64,000 nt of DNA from RUG563 sp964549135 (lineage in GTDB: Bacteria > Bacillota > Clostridia > Christensenellales > Aristaeellaceae). The notes beneath the pieces were generated by a model that had not been told where the DNA came from, did no database searches, and saw only the letters and a program-made list of their open reading frames with translations. This document shows, one piece after another, positions 32,700 to 41,210 of this stretch. The DNA is taken from NCBI GenBank assembly GCA_964549135.1, contig CAZJUJ010000005.1, positions 1-64,000 of the forward strand. Direction: 5' to 3'. A program made the position numbers and the translations under genes. Position 1 is the first letter of the stretch. Each line of letters starts with the position of its first letter.

Positions 32700-33344
32700 T
32701 TATGCCTCCATGGCCAGAATGATTTCTGCGGCGTGGGGCAGGCTTTTTGCCACGATTGCGCCGCTTGCCCGCAGGGTTTCGGGCAATTGATGCCCGCCCT
32801 CCACCAGCACGCAGCGGCAGCCGATGGCCCTGGCCGCATCCAGATCATGGAGGGTATCGCCGATAAAGACGGTGCTTTCCCCTCTGGCACCCGAATGCTG
32901 CATCCAATCCTTGGCGATATCGATTTTGCTGCCAGCGTAAATATCGCCCAGGGCCCGGGGCGGATCAAAGAAATCGAAGTAGGGCCGCTCCGTTAGCTGG
33001 AATTTCAGGTTATCCATCTGGGAGGCGGAAATAATCACCTGGCGCAGGCCCCTTTCCCGGAAAAGCCGGGTCACCTCCAGCGCGCCGGGCTGCAGGGGGC
33101 ATGTATGCTCCTCCGCCATATATTTCTGCATCCATTTGACTGCCGCCTGGGGGAAAATATCATCCCCGATGCCGATGAAGCGGTAATAATCCCGGATGGG
33201 AAAGGTGAAGGCGCTGCGATAGGCGTGCAGGCTCTCCAGCTCCTTTTTGCCATACTGGCGCAGCAGCCAATTGGCCAGATACAGGCCGAAATCCACGTCG
33301 TTGAGCAGCGTGCCATTCCAATCCCAGATAATATGATCGATCAT
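32700..33344 (-). CDS. HAD-superfamily phosphatase (PGP-like)
   Basis: A 214-aa HAD hydrolase. Motif I is IIWDWNGTLLND (residues 5-16), where the usual second Asp of DxD is Asn, as in a known subfamily. Motif II is IISAS (about 99-103), the motif III Lys is in SKIDIAKDW, and motif IV is IGDTLHDLDAA (about 163-173). A helical cap lies between. It probably dephosphorylates a small phosphoester such as phosphoglycolate. GAGGGAAAT precedes the start. It lies downstream of leuS and its terminator, so it may get read-through only. Confidence 0.85.
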   Translation of the reverse strand: MIDHIIWDWNGTLLNDVDFGLYLANWLLRQYGKKELESLHAYRSAFTFPIRDYYRFIGIGDDIFPQAAVKWMQKYMAEEHTCPLQPGALEVTRLFRERGLRQVIISASQMDNLKFQLTERPYFDFFDPPRALGDIYAGSKIDIAKDWMQHSGARGESTVFIGDTLHDLDAARAIGCRCVLVEGGHQLPETLRASGAIVAKSLPHAAEIILAMEA

Positions 33345-33352
33345 ATTTCCCT

Positions 33353-33410
33353 CGCAAAAAACGGAGGAGGGGGGCCTTCCGCATCCTCATGGGATGGCCC
33401 CCGCTCCTTT
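33353..33410 (-). terminator. leuS terminator
   Basis: Minus strand: AGGAGCGGGGGCC pairs with GGCCCCCCTCCT, followed by CCGTTTTTT. Confidence 0.75.
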
Positions 33411-33422
33411 CCCGGTATCGGA

Positions 33423-35837
33423 TTATTTTACAACCAGATTCAGCAGCCTTCCGGGCACGAAAACCACCTTGACGATCTGCTTATCGCCCACCAGCGCCTT
33501 GACGCTGTCCAGCTTGGGCAATTCCTCCTGGGCGGATTCCCGGGTGGTGGCGGTGGGGATCATCAGCTTGCCGCGCACCTTGCCGTTGACCTGCACGGCG
33601 ATTTCCACCTCATCCCGGGTGAGGCAGTTTTCATCGTATACCGGCCAATGCTGCTTGTATACCGGCTCGCCATAGCCCTGATTCTGCCAGATTTCCTCGC
33701 AGATATGGGGAGCGACGGGGGCGAGCAGCAGCAGCAGCGTTTGATATTCGGCGTGGCAGACGCTGCCCTTCTGATAGAATTCATTCACCAGCGTCATCAT
33801 CTGGGCGATGGCGGTGTTGAATTTCATGGCCTCGAAATCCTCCGAAACCTTTTTGATGGTCTGATGGATGGAAACCTTCATTTCGGGGGTGTATTCCTCG
33901 CCGGGAACCAGCATTTCCTGCACGCGCCATACGCGATCCAGGAATTTGCGGCAGCCCCGGGCGCCGTTTGTACTCCACGGAATGGCCTGATCAAAGGCGC
34001 CCATGAACATTTCATACATCCGGAAGGCATCCGCGCCGATTTCGGCAATGATTTCATCCGGGTTTTCCACATTGCCCCGGGATTTGCTCATCTTTTCGCC
34101 GTCGGCCCCCAGAATCATGCCCTGGTCGGTGCGCTTCATATAGGGCTCTGGGCAGCTTACCTCGCCGATATCGTAGAGGAACTGATGCCAGAAGCGGGAA
34201 TAGAGCAGATGGCGGGTTACATGCTCCATGCCGCCTTTATACCAATACACGGGCATCCAGTAATCAAGCGCTTCCCTGGAGGCAAAGGCCTGATCATTAT
34301 GGGGATCGCAGTAGCGCAGGAAATACCAGGAGGAACCGGCCCACTGGGGCATGGTATCGGTTTCCCGCTGGGCCTGGCCGCCGCATTTGGGGCAGGTGCA
34401 GTGAACGAAGGAATCAATCCGGGCCAGGGGGCTCTTGCCATCGGTGCCGGGCTTGAAATCCTCTACCTCGGGCAAGCGCAGGGGCAATTCCTCATAGGGC
34501 ACGGGCACCACGCCGCACTTGGGGCAGTGAATCAGCGGAATGGGCTCGCCCCAGTAGCGCTGGCGATTGAAGGCCCAATCCTTCATCTTATACTGAACGC
34601 CGGCCCGGCCAACGCCCATCCTTTCGATTTCCTCCACGGCCCGGGCGATGGAATCCTTCTTATTGGCATAGCCGTTGAGGAAGCCGGAATTGACCATTTC
34701 GCCGTCGCCGGTATAGGCCTCCTTTTCGATATCGCCGCCCTGGATGACGGGGATAATCTCAATGCCGAATTTCCGGGCAAATTCCCAGTCGCGCTGATCA
34801 TGGGCGGGCACGGCCATGATGGCCCCGGTGCCATAGCCCATCATGACGTAATCGGAGATATAGATGGGCACCTCTTTCTTCGTCATGGGGTTCACGGCGG
34901 AAAGGCCCTCGATCTTCAGGCCGGTCTTTTCCTTGGAAAGCTGGGTGCGCTCAAATTCGGTTTTCCGGGCGCATTCCTCCCGGTAGGCGCGGATGGCATC
35001 CATATTGGCAATCTTATCGGCATACTGATCGATCAGGGGATGCTCCGGGGCCATGACCATAAAGGTGACGCCAAAGAGGGTATCCGGCCGGGTGGTATAG
35101 ATTTCCACCTTCTCTTCCATGCCGCTCAGCGGGAAGCGGACGAAGGCGCCGGTGGATTTGCCGATCCAGTTGACCTGCTGCTGCTTGATATTTTCGGGGT
35201 AATCCACCAGATCCAGGCCCTTGAGCAGCTTATCGGCATACTGGGTGATGCGCAGATACCATACATCCTTGGGAAGCTGCACCACATCGCCATGGCAGAT
35301 ATCGCATTTGCCGCCCTGGCTGTCCTCATTGGAAAGCACCACCTTGCAGGAGGGGCAGTAATTGACCAGGGTTTTATCCCGGAAGACCATGCCATGCTCA
35401 AAGAGCTTGAGGAAAATCCACTGCGTCCACTTGTAATAGGCAGGATCGGTGGTATCCACCTCGCGGCTGTAATCGAAGGAGAAGCCGATTTTCTTGAGCT
35501 GCTCCCGGAAATGATCCACGTTTTTCTTGGTAACGATGGCGGGGTGGACATTATTCTTGATGGCGAAATTCTCGGTGGGCAGGCCGAAGGCATCCCAGCC
35601 GATGGGGAAAAGCACGTTATAGCCCTGCATGCGCCGCTTGCGGGAAATGATATCCATGGCGGTATTGGAGCGGGGATGACCGACGTGCAGGCCCGCGCCG
35701 GAGGGATAGGGGAATTCGATCAGACCGTAGAATTTGGGCTTGGAGTAATCATCGGTCGCGGCGAAGGCATTCTTTTCCTCCCAGATTTTCTGCCATTTGG
35801 GCTCGATCTGCGCCGGATTATAGGGCTTGAGTTCCAT
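33423..35837 (-). CDS. leuS: Leucyl-tRNA synthetase
   Basis: An 804-aa class I synthetase of bacterial length. The HIGH motif is HVGH at residues 51-54, after EFPYPSGAGL. The CP1 editing domain (about 220-410) contains the threonine-rich TTRPDTLFG and GTGAIMAVPAHD. A zinc-type CxxC element is visible (CPKCG). KMSKS is near residue 582, and an anticodon-binding domain and C-terminal tail follow. GAAATTCC and a GGAGGAAA ribosome site precede the ATG. Expression is set by the T-box leader upstream. Confidence 0.97.
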   Translation of the reverse strand: MELKPYNPAQIEPKWQKIWEEKNAFAATDDYSKPKFYGLIEFPYPSGAGLHVGHPRSNTAMDIISRKRRMQGYNVLFPIGWDAFGLPTENFAIKNNVHPAIVTKKNVDHFREQLKKIGFSFDYSREVDTTDPAYYKWTQWIFLKLFEHGMVFRDKTLVNYCPSCKVVLSNEDSQGGKCDICHGDVVQLPKDVWYLRITQYADKLLKGLDLVDYPENIKQQQVNWIGKSTGAFVRFPLSGMEEKVEIYTTRPDTLFGVTFMVMAPEHPLIDQYADKIANMDAIRAYREECARKTEFERTQLSKEKTGLKIEGLSAVNPMTKKEVPIYISDYVMMGYGTGAIMAVPAHDQRDWEFARKFGIEIIPVIQGGDIEKEAYTGDGEMVNSGFLNGYANKKDSIARAVEEIERMGVGRAGVQYKMKDWAFNRQRYWGEPIPLIHCPKCGVVPVPYEELPLRLPEVEDFKPGTDGKSPLARIDSFVHCTCPKCGGQAQRETDTMPQWAGSSWYFLRYCDPHNDQAFASREALDYWMPVYWYKGGMEHVTRHLLYSRFWHQFLYDIGEVSCPEPYMKRTDQGMILGADGEKMSKSRGNVENPDEIIAEIGADAFRMYEMFMGAFDQAIPWSTNGARGCRKFLDRVWRVQEMLVPGEEYTPEMKVSIHQTIKKVSEDFEAMKFNTAIAQMMTLVNEFYQKGSVCHAEYQTLLLLLAPVAPHICEEIWQNQGYGEPVYKQHWPVYDENCLTRDEVEIAVQVNGKVRGKLMIPTATTRESAQEELPKLDSVKALVGDKQIVKVVFVPGRLLNLVVK

Positions 35838-35879
35838 GGAATTTCCTCCTTTTTTTCTCTGGCATGTGAACAGCTTTCA

Positions 35880-36113
35880 TGGAAACAAAAAAAGCCGCCC
35901 CTGCAAAAACGCAAAGACGAAGCTGATGGAATACTTCGCGGTACCACTCTGCTTGCCCGTCTTGCCGGGCCACTTTTGCGCGTAACGTGCGCCAATCGCC
36001 GTTTCTGACGGAATCGCTCCCGGGCGAGCGGCTGTCCCTCCCCGTCCGCGCTTGCACCTGCCGCACGGCTCTCTGCATCGGGAATCGGGAAAGCGTTCCC
36101 ATTCATCGCGACG
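35880..36113 (-). promoter_or_regulatory. T-box riboswitch of leuS
   Basis: On the minus strand the leader contains the T-box core AGAGTGGTACCGCG (35937-35950) that binds the uncharged tRNA acceptor end. Upstream is a long Stem I region with the AG-bulge sequence GCAGAGAGCCG and a distal GGTGCAAGCGCGG. Downstream is a terminator with a 9-bp stem (35896-35904 with 35911-35919) and seven Ts. Uncharged tRNA-Leu would favour antitermination. I could not fix the specifier codon with confidence. Confidence 0.92.
35887..35919 (-). terminator. T-box controlled terminator
   Basis: Minus strand: CGTCTTTGC / GCAGGGGCG stem with G-T pairs, then GCTTTTTTT. It is mutually exclusive with pairing of the T-box core. 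Confidence 0.8.
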
Positions 36114-36119
36114 CAAAGA

Positions 36120-36148
36120 ATTATACCATGCTTTCGGCAAAAAGTAAA
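36120..36148 (-). promoter_or_regulatory. Promoter of the leuS leader
   Basis: Minus strand: -35 TTTACT, 17-bp spacer, -10 TATAAT. Confidence 0.7.
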
Positions 36149-36272
36149 GCAAGAAAATGCCGCGGCAGGGGGCGGGACGGGGAAAGCGCGGCCTGTTTTT
36201 CGCGGCGCGGGCGGGAAAAAGCAAAGTTTCCTGTTTTTTTACAATTGCGGGGAAGGAAAAGGCGGCTTCCTG

Positions 36273-36281
36273 TGTTATAAT
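36273..36281 (+). promoter_or_regulatory. Extended -10 promoter of the peptidase gene
   Basis: TGTTATAAT: a TATAAT with an upstream TG one base away and no good -35, about 43 bases before the start codon. Confidence 0.55.
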
Positions 36282-36323
36282 ATTGAAGATTTTTATGGGA
36301 AGCGGGAAGGAGGGGGGTGGAAA

Positions 36324-37808
36324 ATGCCCGGGAAACGTTGTATAATAAAAAATGGAGCCGTGGCCCTTGGGCTTTCCCTGCTGTGCGCGCTGGCGCTGCT
36401 GGCGTTTTTTCTTCTGCGTCCCGCTGCGCCAAGGGCGGAAAATGCCCTGCAGGCGGCAGCAGAGGCGCTCCCCGGCTACCGGGTTACCCTGCGGCTGGAT
36501 GACGAAAGCCATACCCTGGCCATCTCCCAGCAGGCCGCCTTCCGCAATGATACGGGGGAAACGCTGGAAAATCTGGTGGTGCGTCTGTGGCTGAATGCCT
36601 ACGCCAATGAGGAAAGCAGCCCGGCGGCGCTGGAGGAAATCTATGATGCCTGCTATCCCGACGGCTTTTCCGTCGGGTATATGACCCTCTACGATGTGCT
36701 GTGGAATGGGGAAAGAATGGAATATGCCTATCTGGATGAGGAAAAAACGGCGCTTTCCATTTTCATTCCCGCCCTGCAGCCCGGGGAGGAGGGGGAATTA
36801 TTCCTTCGCTGCGTGGCGCAGCTGCCCCATTGCGCCCACCGGATCGGCTATACCGAAGCGGGGTACCAGCTGGGGAATATTCTGCCGGTACTGGCCATGC
36901 GGGATGAAACGGGCTGGCATACGGAGGCCTATCAGCCAATCGGCGATCCCTTCCTGACCCCCCGGGCCAATTATGCGGTGACGCTGTATCTGCCCGAGGG
37001 GCTCTATCCCGCCTGCTCCGCGCCCCTGGAAAAGAAGGAAAGCGGGGCCTGGGAGGGAGAGATTCTTTCCGCCCGGGATCTGGGCCTGTGCGTAGGCCGG
37101 GGCTATTGCCGGGAAAGCGGGCGGCAGGGGCAGACCGTGGTGCATGCCTTTGCGCCCACCAAGGAGGGGGCCAGGCGCGCCCTTAAGGATGCCATCCGGG
37201 CGCTTGATACCTTTTCTCAATTGTATGGGGCGTATCCCTGGCCGGCGTATACCGTCTGCAGCGCCGATTTTCCCTTTGGGGGCATGGAATATTCCGCCTT
37301 CAGCATGATTGGGGAGGAGTATTACCGGGAGGGCATGGAGGATTCGCTGGAGCTTGTCATCGCCCATGAAACGGCGCATCAGTGGTTTTATTCCCTGGTG
37401 GGCTCGGATCAGTACCGGCAGCCATGGCAGGATGAGGCCATCTGCGAATATGCCATGCTGCGCTATGTAAGCAGGCATTACGGCCAGGGCAGCTTTGAAA
37501 CGCTGAAATATTACCGGGTGGATATGCCCATGCAGGAGAATATTCCCGGCAGCCTGACCAGCGGCAGTCCCATTGACTATTTCTCCTCCTATCAGGATTA
37601 TTCCGCCGTGGTATACGGCCGGGGCGCGGCCTTTTTCCTGGCGCTGGATGAATGGCTGGAAAAGGGTGCGGATGATTTTCTGCGGGCCTATGCGGAGGAA
37701 TTTGCTTTTTCCTTCGTTTCCCGGCAGGCGTTTGAGCAGTTTCTCAATCAGTATGCAGGGATGGATCTGACCCCCCTGATGCTGGATTATCTGGATACGG
37801 CGCATTAA
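36324..37808 (+). CDS. Membrane-anchored M1-like zinc metallopeptidase
   Basis: A 494-aa protein. An N-terminal helix (about residues 10-31) anchors it outside the cell. The gluzincin site is HETAH (about 348-352) with the third zinc ligand Glu in DEAICEYA about 19 residues later. FGGMEYSAFS (about 316-325) stands for the GAMEN exopeptidase loop; here it reads GGMEY, so aminopeptidase specificity is altered or relaxed. A beta-rich M1 N-terminal domain precedes it. The C-terminal helical domain of classic M1 enzymes is short. GGAGGGGGG precedes the start. It is divergent from leuS. Confidence 0.85.
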   Translation: MPGKRCIIKNGAVALGLSLLCALALLAFFLLRPAAPRAENALQAAAEALPGYRVTLRLDDESHTLAISQQAAFRNDTGETLENLVVRLWLNAYANEESSPAALEEIYDACYPDGFSVGYMTLYDVLWNGERMEYAYLDEEKTALSIFIPALQPGEEGELFLRCVAQLPHCAHRIGYTEAGYQLGNILPVLAMRDETGWHTEAYQPIGDPFLTPRANYAVTLYLPEGLYPACSAPLEKKESGAWEGEILSARDLGLCVGRGYCRESGRQGQTVVHAFAPTKEGARRALKDAIRALDTFSQLYGAYPWPAYTVCSADFPFGGMEYSAFSMIGEEYYREGMEDSLELVIAHETAHQWFYSLVGSDQYRQPWQDEAICEYAMLRYVSRHYGQGSFETLKYYRVDMPMQENIPGSLTSGSPIDYFSSYQDYSAVVYGRGAAFFLALDEWLEKGADDFLRAYAEEFAFSFVSRQAFEQFLNQYAGMDLTPLMLDYLDTAH

Positions 37809-37841
37809 GCGCACAATACCAAAGAAAGGGTGCTTTTTTCG

Positions 37842-38942
37842 ATGAAACCCCAGGAATGCTGCGTACTCATTCCTTCCCTGTCGCCGGATGAAAGGCTGCC
37901 TGCCTATGTAAAGGAATTGATGGCGGCGGATTTCGGCCTGATTCTGGTGGTGGATGACGGCTCCAAGCCGGAATATCAGCCTATCTTCGATGAAATCGCC
38001 GGATGGGCGGGCTGCCATGTTCTGCATCATGATGTGAACCACGGCAAGGGCCAGGCCCTGCGCACCGGCTTTGAATACCTTAAGCGCCATACCGCCCTTC
38101 AGGGCGTGATCACCGCCGATTCCGACGGCCAGCATACCGTGCCGGATACCCTGAAGCTGGCGGCGGAATTGAGTGAGCGGGAGGAGCTATTGCTGGGCTC
38201 CCGGGATTTTTCCAGGAAAAATCCCCATGTGCCCCCCAAATCCCGGATGGGCAACCGCATCACCTCCTGCGTTTTCCGTCTGCTTTACGGCCAGTGGCTG
38301 CCCGATACCCAGACGGGCCTGCGCGCCTTTAACCGCAAGCTGATTGATATGATGCTGGGGGTCAAGGGCGATAGATTCGAATATGAAATGAATATGCTCA
38401 TTCATTGCAGCAACCGGCAGCTGCCCATGCGCGCCATTACCATCGAAACGATTTATCTGGATGAAAACAAGGGCACCCATTTCCATCCCATCCGGGATTC
38501 CTGGCGGATTTACAGGCTGCTGCTGGGCTCCTTCCTGCGCTACAGCGCCTCCAGCATCATTTCCTTCCTGATTGACTACGCGGTGCTTTCGCTGCTGATG
38601 CTCTGGCTGCTGGAGGATGGCTTTATCACGGTGCTGGGCATTCAGTTCAGCTCCTCCGCCCTGGTGGCTACCCCCATTGCCCGGCTCTGCTCCGCCCCGG
38701 TGAATTTCCTGCTGAACAGGAATTTTGTTTTTAAGTCCGGGGCATCAAGGGGCGCGGCGGGGCGCTATATCGCCCTGGCTGTGGCCTCCCTTGTGGCAAC
38801 CACGCTGATTTTTGCCTTCCTGGATCATTTCGTGCATACGAAGGTACTGCATATCCTGCTGAAAATGGTGATTGACGTGGCGGTGTACATGGTCAATTTC
38901 CGGATTCAGAAGGCCTGGGTATTCCCCGAAAACGATGCGTGA
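37842..38942 (+). CDS. GT2 glycosyltransferase fused to a GtrA-like membrane domain
   Basis: A 366-aa protein. Residues 1-225 form a GT-A domain of the DPM/GtrB type: LVVDDGSK (about 36-43), GKGQALRTGFE (about 70-80) and the metal motif ADSDGQH (about 93-99). Residues 230-360 form a four-helix GtrA-like domain (YSASSIISFLIDYAVLSLL; APVNFLLNRNFVF; NFRIQKAWVF). Such fusions transfer sugars to undecaprenyl phosphate and flip the product for wall glycan decoration. An ATG at 42 nt after the peptidase stop is chosen; a GTG four codons earlier is possible. Confidence 0.85.
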   Translation: MKPQECCVLIPSLSPDERLPAYVKELMAADFGLILVVDDGSKPEYQPIFDEIAGWAGCHVLHHDVNHGKGQALRTGFEYLKRHTALQGVITADSDGQHTVPDTLKLAAELSEREELLLGSRDFSRKNPHVPPKSRMGNRITSCVFRLLYGQWLPDTQTGLRAFNRKLIDMMLGVKGDRFEYEMNMLIHCSNRQLPMRAITIETIYLDENKGTHFHPIRDSWRIYRLLLGSFLRYSASSIISFLIDYAVLSLLMLWLLEDGFITVLGIQFSSSALVATPIARLCSAPVNFLLNRNFVFKSGASRGAAGRYIALAVASLVATTLIFAFLDHFVHTKVLHILLKMVIDVAVYMVNFRIQKAWVFPENDA

Positions 38943-38959
38943 AGCGAAAGGAGAAAAAG

Positions 38960-39946
38960 ATGAAGCTGTCTGTTCGGATTCTGCTGATTGCTCTTTGCGC
39001 CGCTCTGGTGCTGTCCATGCCTTTGGTGCTTTCCTCTCCGGTAATGCTGGGGGAGGCCCAGATGCTGCTGATGGAGGGCGAGGACGAAGGGCTGGCCTCC
39101 CTGCTTTTTGCCTCTGCCTGTGCGGAAGACACCGAGGAAATCCCCGAATACGCGCTGCCTGTTGATTTTACCCCCGGCTATGAGCCCAACCCCGCCCTGT
39201 TTACCGAGGCGGGCTATGAGGATGCTTCCATCCGCGTGCAGATGGAAACCCGGGAGGAGGGCGGCGTCATCTGGCGCATTGCCTGGGTGGAGATTGCCTC
39301 TCCCACCCAGCTGCGCACCGCCATCGCCGGCAAAAAGCTCACCTCCAAAACCACGGCCCGGGTGGCCGCCATGGCGGAAAAGAATTTTGCCATCGTGGCC
39401 ATCAACGGCGATAATTTTGTGGATAATACCGCGGCCACCAGCTTTGAATACCGCATGGGCCAGAAGCTGCGCAATAAGAGCAACAAGCTGCGGGATATTC
39501 TGATCATCGATGAAAACGGCGATTTCCATACCTTCATCCGCTCTCAGGGCCTGGATGATTTCCTTGCCTCCGGGCATACCATCATCAACGCCTTTACCTT
39601 TGGCCCCGCGCTGGTCAGGGAGGGGGAAAGGCTGACCACCGACAAGGAATACAAATACAATCCCAACGGCCGGGAGCCCCGCTCCGCCATCGGGCAGCTG
39701 GATACGCTCAGCTATGTGATGGTGCTGGCCGAGGGACGCAATGAATCCTCCGGCGTAACCCATCAGGAGCTGGCGGATTTCATGTATTCCCTGGGCTGCC
39801 GGGAGGCCTATAACCTGGATGGCGGCGGCTCGGCGGCGATGGTATACAACGGCGAATATTATAACGGGCTTTCCAGCAGCGAGCGCTCGCTCAGCGATAT
39901 TCTCTATTTCGCCACCGCCGTTGATCCCGATACCTGGAAAGAGTGA
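38960..39946 (+). CDS. NAGPA-domain (phosphodiester glycosidase family) exported protein
   Basis: A 328-aa protein. An N-terminal helix (about residues 5-25) acts as signal or anchor. The phosphodiester-glycosidase domain (about 75-320) has AIVAINGDNF near 143-152, a GPALVREGE segment near 215, PRSAIGQ near 233 and the hallmark YNLDGGGSAAMVYNG near 284-298. Relatives cleave or handle sugar-1-phosphate linkages in exopolysaccharide; the reaction here is unproven. GAAAGGAG precedes the start. It is in line with the glycosyltransferase and Lgt-like genes, suggesting a cell-envelope polysaccharide role. Confidence 0.85.
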   Translation: MKLSVRILLIALCAALVLSMPLVLSSPVMLGEAQMLLMEGEDEGLASLLFASACAEDTEEIPEYALPVDFTPGYEPNPALFTEAGYEDASIRVQMETREEGGVIWRIAWVEIASPTQLRTAIAGKKLTSKTTARVAAMAEKNFAIVAINGDNFVDNTAATSFEYRMGQKLRNKSNKLRDILIIDENGDFHTFIRSQGLDDFLASGHTIINAFTFGPALVREGERLTTDKEYKYNPNGREPRSAIGQLDTLSYVMVLAEGRNESSGVTHQELADFMYSLGCREAYNLDGGGSAAMVYNGEYYNGLSSSERSLSDILYFATAVDPDTWKE

Positions 39947-39951
39947 AGCCT

Positions 39952-40884
39952 ATGTGGGAAGAAGCAACGAAAATCGCCCTGCCGGGGCTGGAGGTATACG
40001 CCTTCGGGCTCTTCTGCGCCCTGGGGGCGGTGCTGGCCCTGGCGGTGCTGGCCCTGCAGATGCGCAGGGAGCATATGCCCAAGGGCGCCCCGGCCCTGAC
40101 CGGCTGCCTTTCCATGATCTGCGCCTTTCTGGCTTCCCGCCTGTTTTACGCGCTGCTGGATCGCTCCCTGGGGGGCATGATGCCTGTGAAGGGCTGGCTC
40201 ATGGTTACGGCGGGGGGCTATTCCATGGCGGGCGCGCTGCTGGGCGGTGTGCTGGGGGCCGTGCTTTCGGGGAAAATCCTGCGGGTCAGCGCCCTGAAAA
40301 TGGCCGATCTTATCGCCCCGGCGCTGATGCTCTTTGTGGCCTGTGAGCGGCTGGGGGAGGGCTATGTGCCCGATTTCGGCGTCAGCCGTCCGCTGCTGGG
40401 GGATGCCCTCAAGGGTTCCTTCCTGGCGGTGGAGGGGGATTACGATTGGTATCTGGCCACCTATCTATTGGAATCCTTTGCGGCGCTTGTCATCGCGCTG
40501 CTCCTGCTGCGGGATCTGGGCGCGGGAAGGCGGGCAGGGGACACGCTTTTTCTGGCCATGCTGCTTTACGGCGCTTCCCAGACCCTGCTGGAAAGCCTGC
40601 GCTATGACAGGCATCTGAGCTTTTCCTTCGTGGGCAGCCAGCATATCGCCGCCATGGTCATTCTGGGGGCGGCGGTGCTTCTGCTTGCGGCGCGGTGCTT
40701 TAAAAAGCGCCGGGGGCTGGCCCTGGCGGGGATCGTATCCGTGCTTGCAGCGGCAGGTCTGGGCGTGGGCCTGGAATTCATGATCGACCGGACGGAGATC
40801 AACCGGTATCTATTGTATCTGGTCTATGCGGCGCTGGTGGCCTGTCCCTGCTGGCTGGGAATCCGGCTGCGGAAGGAGGCGTGA
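39952..40884 (+). CDS. Degenerate Lgt-family membrane protein
   Basis: A 310-aa protein with about seven to eight helices that follows the prolipoprotein diacylglyceryl transferase layout: LEVYAFGLFCALGAVLAL near the start and GGYSMAGALLGGVLGA (about residues 85-100). In true Lgt the latter segment has His and the next signature reads GRxGN; here those positions are Met and ERLGEGY, so the enzyme may be inactive or altered. The C-terminus adds two extra helices. ATG 39952 is used; a GTG at 39943 overlaps the upstream stop. A genuine lgt would be expected elsewhere in the genome. Confidence 0.65.
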   Translation: MWEEATKIALPGLEVYAFGLFCALGAVLALAVLALQMRREHMPKGAPALTGCLSMICAFLASRLFYALLDRSLGGMMPVKGWLMVTAGGYSMAGALLGGVLGAVLSGKILRVSALKMADLIAPALMLFVACERLGEGYVPDFGVSRPLLGDALKGSFLAVEGDYDWYLATYLLESFAALVIALLLLRDLGAGRRAGDTLFLAMLLYGASQTLLESLRYDRHLSFSFVGSQHIAAMVILGAAVLLLAARCFKKRRGLALAGIVSVLAAAGLGVGLEFMIDRTEINRYLLYLVYAALVACPCWLGIRLRKEA

Positions 40885-40886
40885 AA

Positions 40887-41099
40887 GTGGAAAAGCACGA
40901 AATCGAAAGAATCAATGAATTGGCCCGGAAGAAAAAGACCGTGGGGCTGACCGGGGCGGAACTGGAGGAGCAGGCCGCCCTGCGCAGCCGCTATATCGCC
41001 GAATTCCGGGAAAGCGTGAGAAACACCCTGGATCAGGTGTATATCGAGCAGGAGGATGGCTCCTACAAGAAGCTGGAAAAGAAAAAGCCCCTCAATTAA
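40887..41099 (+). CDS. DUF896 (YnzC-like) small protein
   Basis: A 70-aa protein: IERINELARKKKTVGLTGAE at residues 5-24, then LRSRYIAEFRESVRNTLDQVYIE. This is the DUF896 signature, known as a small helical protein in Firmicutes (YnzC/YneA region of Bacillus) of unclear role. GTG 40887 is chosen because AAGGAGG is seven bases away; GTG 40881 is too close. It follows the Lgt-like gene by two bases. Confidence 0.85.
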   Translation: MEKHEIERINELARKKKTVGLTGAELEEQAALRSRYIAEFRESVRNTLDQVYIEQEDGSYKKLEKKKPLN

Positions 41100-41139
41100 G
41101 GTGGAAAAATGGCAAAGGCGGCGGGGAAAGAATTTGTGC

Positions 41140-41168
41140 TTGCTGTTTTTGTGCATTTCCTGTATAAT
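41140..41168 (+). promoter_or_regulatory. Promoter of the parvulin lipoprotein gene
   Basis: -35 TTGCTG, 17-bp spacer, -10 TATAAT. Confidence 0.8.
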
Positions 41169-41210
41169 ATTCCTTGTTGCAAATAGCAAAACAGATTGGA
41201 GATGTTCCGT

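Noticed and set aside
33105..36008. 967-codon plus-strand ORF
   Set aside because: Antisense to leuS and its T-box; a product of GC-rich codon bias with Gly/Ala/His-rich nonsense.
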